A stretch of DNA of 10,978 nt, taken from positions 1-10,978 of the forward strand of contig CANDEE010000055.1 of assembly GCA_947383685.1 (NCBI GenBank). Reading direction: 5' to 3'. The notes beneath the pieces were generated by a model. That model ran no database searches. It worked only from the letters and a program-made list of their open reading frames with translations, and was not told where the DNA came from. Position numbers and translations under genes: made by a program. Shown here piece after piece: positions 6,112-10,978 of the stretch. The number at the start of each line of letters is the position of its first letter. Position 1 is the first letter of the stretch. This DNA comes from an uncultured Pseudoflavonifractor sp. (GTDB taxonomy: Bacteria; Bacillota; Clostridia; Oscillospirales; Oscillospiraceae).

Positions 6112-6576
6112 ATGGAAAACCCTGTCAATACCGCACCTATGTCGTCTCCAACAGCTAAGGCTCTGCTTCATGGAGACTCCACTCACTCTCAACTTATGGG
6201 GGAGGTGCTGTTCTCTCACTATGGACGTGGCACTTTGGTGGTGGTCCGGCTGTTGGGACTGCCTTCACCAGGATTTTTTGGATTTCATATCCACGAAAAG
6301 GGCAACTGCTCCACGGGAGGCGATGTGCCATTCGCTCAGGCTGGCAGCCATTATGATCCTCATGGCGTTCCCCACCCCTGGCACGCCGGGGATCTGCCGC
6401 CTATTCTTTCCCTATCAGACGGAGTAGCATTGATGGCGGTTTATACAGACCGGTTTCAGCCCACAGACATAATTGGACGGTCTGTGGTTATACACGGTAT
6501 GCCGGATGATCTGCTCTCCCAACCTGCCGGAAATAGTGGAGCAAGAATTGCCTGTGGTGTAATTCAGGCGGTATAG
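6112..6576 (+). CDS. sodC: Cu/Zn superoxide dismutase-family protein without signal peptide
   Basis: Family enzymes turn superoxide into H2O2 and O2. This 154-residue protein has HIH (His59, His61) and His128 as copper ligands, His80 as the bridging ligand, and His91-Ala-Gly-Asp94 as zinc ligands. The third zinc His is probably His84 or His88. Cys66 and Cys148 match the conserved disulfide, and Arg145 in GNSGARIACG matches the substrate-guiding Arg. The zinc loop is short: 11 residues from His80 to His91, against 17 in human SOD1. No signal peptide or lipobox is seen, so the protein looks cytoplasmic, whereas most bacterial SodC is exported. The start is ATG at 6112, nine bases after AAAGGAGG. 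The in-frame TTG at 6106 is too close to the SD. It is a single gene with a strong terminator. No clear promoter was found in 6040-6095. Confidence 0.9.
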   Translation: MENPVNTAPMSSPTAKALLHGDSTHSQLMGEVLFSHYGRGTLVVVRLLGLPSPGFFGFHIHEKGNCSTGGDVPFAQAGSHYDPHGVPHPWHAGDLPPILSLSDGVALMAVYTDRFQPTDIIGRSVVIHGMPDDLLSQPAGNSGARIACGVIQAV

Positions 6577-6622
6577 ACTAAAAAAAGAGGGCCGAACAAG
6601 GTTCGGCCCTCTTTTTTTAGTC
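6576..6622. terminator. Bidirectional terminator between sodC and the bactofilin gene
   Basis: A perfect 22-bp inverted repeat (6576-6597 with 6601-6622) surrounds an AAG loop. The GC-rich core GAGGGCCGAAC is flanked by seven A on one side and seven T on the other, so it terminates on both strands. It begins on the last base of the sodC stop codon and ends four bases before the bactofilin stop. Confidence 0.95.
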
Positions 6623-6625
6623 TAA

Positions 6626-7621
6626 TTAAATCTCCAGTTCTCCAAAAAGGGCATTGGTTTCCGGGTCTTCCGCAATGCGGACAGCTCCCTGAACCTTGGC
6701 ACCTTGAGCCATCATAATGGTGGCAGCAATCACATTGCCGGCCAGCAATGCACAAGAGGAGAATGTCGCAGCTCTGGCAATTTGCAGATTGCCCTTTACC
6801 TTACCGTCAGATTCAAAGTCAGTGGCCAACACATCCCCCACTACCATGGCGCCCGCATCCAGGGTCACAAAAGAGGTGGATGTAATATTACCCTGCACCG
6901 TGCAGCCTTCCAACACAACGGCTTCGCCCTTCACATCGCCCAGCACCTTGCCCACCACGCGAATGTTACCAGTGGCTTCCAAGTTCCCCTTCACCTTGCC
7001 CAAAACCTCTACATCACCTTCGGCACGAATATCACCGAAGAAGGTGGCTCCTGCCGCAATAACGGTGGCACCAGGACGGATAAAGGGAGGACGGATGGGT
7101 TCTTCCTCCACAGGGGAGAAATCCTCCACCGGCGCACGCTGCTCTGTGACGGGCGGCGTATACGGCTCCTGGTAAACCGGCTGTTCCTTTGCCTTGGGCT
7201 TTCCAAAAGGAAAGAAACTCCGCTCCACAGTAGAGGCAACCTTTTGCCGAGTTTCCTCCAACTCAACTTCGGGAGCCTTGGGCTCAGGAGCCCTGTACAC
7301 CGGAGCTGCTGGACGAATGGGCTCTTTCCGCTCTACTGCAGGTTCACGCTCAATCCTGGGTTGCTGAATCACAGGCGGTTCTGGAGCCTTGGGTCTTTCA
7401 GGAGCCACGGGACGTTCCTGAACTACTGGACGCTCTTGCGCCACAGGCTTCTCCGGAACCTTGGGTTTCTCAGGAACTTCCACGGGACGCTCTTGAACCA
7501 CGGGTTTAGGCTCCGGCTTCCGCTCAACGGGCTTGGCATCTTCAGTCTCCTCTGGACCAAAGCCTACTAAACCTAGAAGCTCCTTCATTGCTTGCCTCAT
7601 ATTGTCTTTATTGCCGCCCAT
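6626..7621 (-). CDS. Bactofilin-family cytoskeletal protein
   Basis: Bactofilins are bacterial filament-forming proteins that build right-handed beta-helices and anchor cell-wall enzymes or shape machinery. This 331-residue protein has a short N-terminal stretch (MGGNKDNMRQAMKELLGLVG), then about 155 residues of proline-rich, probably disordered sequence with hexapeptide repeats (residues 40-88). The bactofilin domain follows from about 180, with repeating turns such as GATFFGDIRAEGDVEVLGKVKGNLEATGNIRVVG. The long N-terminal region is unusual, since most bactofilins are 120-200 residues. The start is ATG at 7621. The in-frame GTG at 7630 overlaps the SD (AAGGTG) and is rejected. It follows the CE4-like gene by 49 bases with no terminator between, so the two are probably one operon. 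Its partner and role in this organism are unknown. Confidence 0.93.
   Translation of the reverse strand: MGGNKDNMRQAMKELLGLVGFGPEETEDAKPVERKPEPKPVVQERPVEVPEKPKVPEKPVAQERPVVQERPVAPERPKAPEPPVIQQPRIEREPAVERKEPIRPAAPVYRAPEPKAPEVELEETRQKVASTVERSFFPFGKPKAKEQPVYQEPYTPPVTEQRAPVEDFSPVEEEPIRPPFIRPGATVIAAGATFFGDIRAEGDVEVLGKVKGNLEATGNIRVVGKVLGDVKGEAVVLEGCTVQGNITSTSFVTLDAGAMVVGDVLATDFESDGKVKGNLQIARAATFSSCALLAGNVIAATIMMAQGAKVQGAVRIAEDPETNALFGELEI
7358..7504 (-). repeat. Degenerate 18-base tandem repeats encoding a Pro-rich hexapeptide
   Basis: About eight units of the pattern P-[V/K]-x-[Q/P]-E-[R/K] lie in the bactofilin N-terminal region: PVVQER, PVEVPEK (one extra residue), PKVPEK, PVAQER, PVVQER, PVAPER, PKAPEP, PVIQQP. 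Alternating charge and proline suggest a flexible or extended tether. Such repeats may vary in number between strains. Confidence 0.8.
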
Positions 7622-7670
7622 ATGCTGCACCTTCCCATTCCAATCTCATAACGCCCAGGTTTCCTTCTTT

Positions 7671-8570
7671 TCAGGGCGCCCCTTTGTAACTGTAAACTAC
7701 CGGCAACACATCTGCTGTCAAGGGTTTAAACTGATACCCCTGCTCCTGCAACGAGGTGATAATTCCAGGTAAAGCCTCCGGAACGGCTTCCTTTCCCACA
7801 GTATCGCGCAAAAGCACAATTCCCCTGCTCTTATTCTCCATCCCGGAAAGTACGCTACTTTGAATCTGGCTTGCGTTAGCCCCACCCATTAAGGTATCTT
7901 CCCCGGTCACATCCCAGTCAAAAAAGATGAAACCCCGGCGAAGCATTTCGGCATTCAATTCCTGATAGAATCCACTGTTATAAGCGTTGATACTTCCACC
8001 AGGATAGCGGAAAATCTCTGCCTGAACTCCAGTTGTCTCATAAACCAAGTCAAAAATAGCCTTAAAATCCTCTAGAAAACCATCCACAGAACGGTAAATC
8101 TGCTGGTAAGAATCACTGTACCCGTTCAGTCCAATACTGTGTCCTCGGTCAACAATGGATTTCATCTGCTCCTTAGATACCGAATCAGCAGTCCCGGAGA
8201 GAAAAAATGTGGCTTTTACCTCATAATCGTCCAAGACATTCAGAATATTTTCTGTGTTATCTCCCGGAGTGCTGTTAAAAGTAAGATAGACTGTTTGCTC
8301 CTCATAAAGACGGTTTTCGGCTATCTTACCTGTGCTGTACAGGTCGGGATAGAGTTCCTGATACCCAATGGGAGCAGCTACCAAGTTTACAGTTTCATTT
8401 TGATTCTGGGTTGTACTCTGGCCGGGAACCTTCCCCGCTTCCGCCAATTGACGGCGGAGTAGAGAATTCTGCACTCCGAATACCACAGCGCACACTGTGG
8501 GAATGAGGATCAGGAGGGCAAGAAGAACAAGGATAAGCCTTTTGTAGAACTCGACGCTTAATGTTTTCAT
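7671..8570 (-). CDS. Membrane-anchored NodB/CE4-fold protein, probably catalytically inactive
   Basis: The 299-residue protein has an N-terminal signal anchor (about 12-33), a short linker and a polysaccharide deacetylase (CE4, NodB) domain outside the membrane. The family removes acetyl groups from peptidoglycan or chitin using a metal held by Asp-His-His. Here motif 1 is TFNSTP (97-102) instead of TFDDGP, losing the catalytic and metal Asp. Motif 2 has Asn149 and Asp153 where H-x3-H is expected. Motif 5 reads LLRD (253-256) instead of LLHD. Motif 3 RYPGG (188-192) and motif 4 DWD (218-220) remain. It is therefore a likely pseudoenzyme, perhaps binding glycan or a partner, though the second motif-2 ligand can be Asp in some enzymes. 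The start ATG has GGGAGGGAGAG upstream. It is first gene of an operon with bactofilin. Confidence 0.88.
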   Translation of the reverse strand: MKTLSVEFYKRLILVLLALLILIPTVCAVVFGVQNSLLRRQLAEAGKVPGQSTTQNQNETVNLVAAPIGYQELYPDLYSTGKIAENRLYEEQTVYLTFNSTPGDNTENILNVLDDYEVKATFFLSGTADSVSKEQMKSIVDRGHSIGLNGYSDSYQQIYRSVDGFLEDFKAIFDLVYETTGVQAEIFRYPGGSINAYNSGFYQELNAEMLRRGFIFFDWDVTGEDTLMGGANASQIQSSVLSGMENKSRGIVLLRDTVGKEAVPEALPGIITSLQEQGYQFKPLTADVLPVVYSYKGAP

Positions 8571-8585
8571 CCAACTCTCCCTCCC

Positions 8586-8612
8586 ATGTAAGCCCCAAAA
8601 ACTGACTTACAT
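8586..8612 (-). promoter_or_regulatory. Inverted repeat in the leader of the CE4-like gene
   Basis: ATGTAAG (8586-8592) and CTTACAT (8606-8612) form a perfect 7-bp dyad with a 13-base spacer. It lies between the predicted transcription start (about 8620) and the SD. It could be an operator or an RNA hairpin; no T-tract follows, so it is not a terminator. Confidence 0.5.
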
Positions 8613-8626
8613 AGCTTAACATGATG

Positions 8627-8655
8627 ATTATAAAGCAGATGGACAGAAAACGCAA
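8627..8655 (-). promoter_or_regulatory. Promoter of the CE4-like/bactofilin operon
   Basis: The minus strand has TTGCGT (8655-8650), a 17-base spacer and a perfect TATAAT (8632-8627). The start would be near 8620, about 50 bases before the ATG. Confidence 0.8.
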
Positions 8656-8838
8656 GGAAAATTTGAAATTATTATGGCTATTTTTGAAACTTTTATGAAA
8701 ATCCCGGATAGGTTATTTTACGCCAAATGCCATTGTTTCAGCCAGTTTTTTCAAAAAGGAGACTTTCATAAAGAAAATGTGAACTCAATTTCAGAATTTC
8801 TTCCCTTCTTTCTGGTACAATAAATTTTACAAACCTTT

Positions 8839-8868
8839 CAGACAAATTTAAGGTTTTCTGCCTATACT
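8839..8868 (+). promoter_or_regulatory. Promoter of the two-component operon
   Basis: TATACT (8863-8868) is preceded, after 18 bases, by CAGACA (8839-8844), a 4-of-6 -35 box. The start would be near 8875, close to the SD. The weak -35 overlaps a TTTCAGA element, which would suit an activated or self-regulated promoter. Confidence 0.6.
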
Positions 8869-8896
8869 GGGTAAAAACAAGGAGAGGCGGGAATAT

Positions 8897-9574
8897 ATGC
8901 GTATTCTGATTGTAGAAGATGAGCTTCATCTGGCGGAAGCTTTGGGACAAATCATGACAGAACAAAAATATTTGGTGGATGTGGTTCATGATGGAGCTGA
9001 CGGCCTGGACTATGCTCTTACTGGGCAGTATGACGCCATTCTTCTGGATGTGATGCTTCCCAAACTGGATGGATTTAAAGTTGCCCGCAGCCTGCGCTCC
9101 GCCCATATCTCTACCCCAATCCTTATGCTCACCGCCCGGGATGAAGTGTGTGATAAGATTTCCGGCCTGGACTGTGGGGCTGACGACTATATGACCAAAC
9201 CCTTTGATCCCGGTGAGCTGTTGGCCCGCATTCGTGCCTTGACCCGACGGCAGGGAGAAGTCCTTGGCAACACAGTCGCTGTGGGTGATCTTACCTTACG
9301 TTTGGACGTACGCTGCCTTATGTGCGGCGACAATATGGTGCGTCTAGGTTTTAAGGAATTTGAGGTCATGCGGCTTCTTATGACCAACTCCCATACAGTT
9401 GTTGCTAAGGAGGATATCATTTCCAAGGTTTGGGGGCTGGATTCAGAGGCGGAAGATAACAACGTGGAGGTTTACATCTCTTTCCTGAGGAAAAAGCTTT
9501 CTTTCCTACATTCCGGCATCACTATCAGTACAGTACGGAAGATCGGTTACTTTTTGGAGGTACCCCCGTTATGA
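8897..9574 (+). CDS. OmpR/PhoB-family response regulator
   Basis: This 225-residue cytoplasmic transcription factor has a receiver domain (1-115) and a winged-helix DNA-binding domain (about 125-221). The receiver has the acidic pair Glu7/Asp8, phosphoacceptor Asp51 in LLDVMLP, switch residues Thr79 and Tyr98, and Lys101 in KPF, all intact. The effector has FKEFEVMRLLM, the recognition-helix region NNVEVYISFLRKKL and the wing TVRKIGYFLE. AAGGAGAGG lies upstream of the ATG. Its stop overlaps the start of the sensor kinase in ATGA, indicating translational coupling and a cognate pair. Targets are unknown. The divergent CE4-bactofilin operon is a candidate by position only. Confidence 0.96.
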   Translation: MRILIVEDELHLAEALGQIMTEQKYLVDVVHDGADGLDYALTGQYDAILLDVMLPKLDGFKVARSLRSAHISTPILMLTARDEVCDKISGLDCGADDYMTKPFDPGELLARIRALTRRQGEVLGNTVAVGDLTLRLDVRCLMCGDNMVRLGFKEFEVMRLLMTNSHTVVAKEDIISKVWGLDSEAEDNNVEVYISFLRKKLSFLHSGITISTVRKIGYFLEVPPL

Positions 9575-10824
9575 TTAAGCAGCTTCGGCATAAATTTATT
9601 GCTACCAATATGCTTTTAGTCAGTCTTGTGTTGTTGGCAGTCTTTTCCATTCAGGCATTCAGTGCCTATCAGCGCGTCTGTGGGCAGGTTTATCAAGCGC
9701 AAATAATGGCCCTAAAACGTATTTCCCAGGAATCTCCTTTTGGCTTTGAGTTTGGCAGGCCCCACCGAGAAGATGGTATGCACCCCGATAGCAATTTCCC
9801 TACGGTTCCCATCTTTGCCGTAGAGATTAACATGGATGGGCAGGTCATTGCCATCCAGGAGGGACCTGGGACCACCGTGTCCCATGAAACTGCCCAGGAA
9901 CTGGTCGATGCCGCCCTTCTCCGCTCCAGTGGACACGGAAACCTTTCTGGAGAAAGCCTCAGTTACCTTTTTCAGGAAATGGATGGACGGCAATTTTTTG
10001 CCTTTGCGGACAACCGCATCGTTTCTTCCACCATTCGCAGTCAGATTTTCACATCCGTACTTATCTGTGCCCTGGCCTTGTCTGGGTTCTACCTGATTTC
10101 TCGCCTTTTGGCCAAGCTCTCTCTGCGTTCGACAGAGCAAGCTTGGGAACAACAGCGACAGTTTGTGGCAGACGCCTCTCACGAGCTTAAGACCCCTATC
10201 ACGGTTATATTGGCAAATGTCGGCATCCTGTTGACCCATCCTGATGATTTGGTGCGAGAACAGTCCAAGTGGATCGATTATATTCAGGATGAGGCCACTC
10301 GGATGAAATCTCTGGTAGATGATCTGCTCTTTCTGGCCAAGAGTGACGCCGCACGGCTACCCACCCATCCCACCCGGGTTCAGATGGAACAGATAGTATT
10401 GGGAGCCCTCCTTCCTTTTGAGTCCGTGGCATTTGAAGCGGGCGTTACTTTATCAGAAGAAATCACGCCTGAAATCACCCTACAGGGCAATGAAACCCAA
10501 CTTCGCCGGCTAGTAGTCATTTTGCTGGATAACGCCGTAAAATATGCAGGAGAGCACGGTGCCGTTACCCTACGGTTAGACCAGGCGCAAGGCCGTATCC
10601 GGCTTTCCGTCCACAATACCGGTCCTGTCATTCCTCCTGAACACCAACCCCACCTTTTTGAGCGGTTCTACCGCTCAGATGCTGCCAGGGACAGGGCTCA
10701 AGGAGGTTATGGATTGGGCCTTTCCATCGCCAAAAGCATTACAGAGGGACATGGGGGAAAAATCACTGTTGACAGCACCCCCGAAAAAGGAACCACTTTT
10801 ACGGTGCTATTTCCCAAGAAATAA
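9571..10824 (+). CDS. Membrane sensor histidine kinase
   Basis: The 417-residue partner of the preceding regulator has helix 1 (about 12-32), an extracytoplasmic sensor region of about 125 residues (33-157) with no motif I recognise, and helix 2 (about 158-180). The HisKA domain follows with phospho-acceptor His204 in FVADASHELKTP, then the HATPase domain with the N box LLDNAVKYA (Asn321), F box LFERFYRSD (362-370) and G2 box GGYGLGLSIAKS (378-389). The G1 box reads NTGPVI, with Asn where Asp is commoner, a variant seen in other Bacillota kinases. Only about 10 residues join helix 2 to the HisKA region, so there is no HAMP domain. GGAGG lies 10 bases before the ATG. No terminator separates it from the tRNA promoter 11 bases downstream. 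Confidence 0.95.
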   Translation: MIKQLRHKFIATNMLLVSLVLLAVFSIQAFSAYQRVCGQVYQAQIMALKRISQESPFGFEFGRPHREDGMHPDSNFPTVPIFAVEINMDGQVIAIQEGPGTTVSHETAQELVDAALLRSSGHGNLSGESLSYLFQEMDGRQFFAFADNRIVSSTIRSQIFTSVLICALALSGFYLISRLLAKLSLRSTEQAWEQQRQFVADASHELKTPITVILANVGILLTHPDDLVREQSKWIDYIQDEATRMKSLVDDLLFLAKSDAARLPTHPTRVQMEQIVLGALLPFESVAFEAGVTLSEEITPEITLQGNETQLRRLVVILLDNAVKYAGEHGAVTLRLDQAQGRIRLSVHNTGPVIPPEHQPHLFERFYRSDAARDRAQGGYGLGLSIAKSITEGHGGKITVDSTPEKGTTFTVLFPKK

Positions 10825-10835
10825 ATTCGGAATGC

Positions 10836-10864
10836 TTGACAAACCTTTTCTGTCCCGCTATAAT
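10836..10864 (+). promoter_or_regulatory. Consensus promoter of tRNA-Leu
   Basis: Perfect TTGACA (10836-10841), a 17-base spacer and perfect TATAAT (10859-10864), as expected for a stable-RNA gene. The 5' leader from about 10871 folds as a 7-bp hairpin (10871-10877 with 10882-10888) just ahead of the mature tRNA end. Confidence 0.95.
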
Positions 10865-10892
10865 GTTCAAGTGCCCCAAACGGGGCGCAAAT

Positions 10893-10978
10893 GCGGATGT
10901 GCTGGAATTGGTAGACTGGCCAGCTTGAGGTGCTGGTGTCCACTGGACGTGCGGGTTCAAGTCCCGCCATCCGCACCA
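10893..10978 (+). tRNA. tRNA-Leu, anticodon GAG
   Basis: The 86-base sequence folds as a class II tRNA. The acceptor stem is GCGGATG with CATCCGC. The anticodon stem CCAGC/GCTGG encloses loop TTGAGGT with anticodon GAG at 10927-10929, reading CUC/CUU. The long variable arm is GTCC-ACT-GGAC, and the T arm is GCGGG-TTCAAGT-CCCGC. Discriminator A and CCA are encoded. The window ends exactly on the last A of CCA. Confidence 0.97.

Larger units (their letters stand above)
8571..8896. other. Divergent intergenic region between the CE4-bactofilin operon and the two-component genes
   Basis: The 326 bases are AT-rich and hold no gene I can support. They contain the minus-strand promoter and leader of the CE4-like gene (8571-8655), about 130 bases with no recognised element (8656-8788), and then the plus-strand promoter region of the response regulator with two TTTCAGA copies (8789-8795 and 8836-8842). 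Confidence 0.8.

Noticed and set aside
7358..7504. The 18-base periodic repeats as a CRISPR array
   Set aside because: The repeats are contiguous and degenerate, have no spacers and keep the bactofilin reading frame.
6704..7570. 288-codon plus-strand open frame opposite the bactofilin gene
   Set aside because: It is a mirror of the repetitive Pro/Glu and beta-helix coding sequence, rich in His/Leu/Arg, with no SD.
7622..7630. GTG start for the bactofilin three codons upstream
   Set aside because: The GTG overlaps the AAGGTG SD of the ATG at 7621.
8395..8655. Minus-strand 86-codon open frame overlapping the start of the CE4-like gene
   Set aside because: It is out of frame with the real gene, starts at the -35 box of the promoter and has no SD.
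10707..10976. Minus-strand 89-codon open frame beginning MRMAGLEPARPVDTSTSSWPVYQFQ
   Set aside because: It is antisense to tRNA-Leu and the kinase 3' end. Proteins of this type are a well-known false annotation over tRNA-Leu genes.

Overview
The window looks like one whole assembly contig, or the start of one, from a Gram-positive anaerobe of the Bacillota. The protein styles, strong AGGAGG ribosome binding sites and consensus sigma-A promoters suggest Clostridia, probably Oscillospiraceae or a relative. That placement is inferred from sequence style, not from a search. The first 46 bases are not genomic: they are an Illumina adapter with its index. The last base is the final A of a tRNA CCA end, so both ends look like assembly breaks.

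Layout. Bases 47-673 (-) hold the N-terminal half of a MATE efflux pump, cut by the adapter. Bases 701-2104 (-) are the translation operon infC-rpmI-rplT. It has a consensus promoter, a structured leader with an attenuator-like terminator, and an AUC start codon for IF3. Bases 2161-5124 (-) are a copper-efflux operon: the CsoR repressor followed by a P1B-1 copper ATPase. The ATPase carries an extra C-terminal heavy-metal domain, preceded by a strong in-frame ribosome binding site that may also make a free CopZ-like chaperone. Bases 5161-6039 (-) are proC. Bases 6112-6576 (+) are a leaderless, apparently cytoplasmic Cu/Zn superoxide dismutase. Bases 6626-8655 (-) are a two-gene envelope operon: a membrane-anchored NodB/CE4-fold protein whose catalytic residues are mostly replaced, then a bactofilin with a proline-rich hexapeptide-repeat region. 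Bases 8839-10824 (+) are an OmpR-type response regulator and its sensor kinase, overlapping by ATGA and divergent from the envelope operon. Bases 10836-10978 (+) are a consensus promoter and tRNA-Leu(GAG).

How the parts work together. CsoR should sense cytoplasmic Cu(I) and release its own promoter, raising CopA (and possibly the short CopZ-like form) to export copper. SodC next door uses copper but is on the other strand beyond proC, so the link is only thematic. The two-component system sits head to head with the envelope operon across a 326-base AT-rich intergenic region. Control of one by the other is plausible but not shown. No CRISPR array, insertion sequence or defence system is visible. 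The most unusual points are the possible nested copZ start inside copA, the apparently dead deacetylase paired with bactofilin, and the infC leader.
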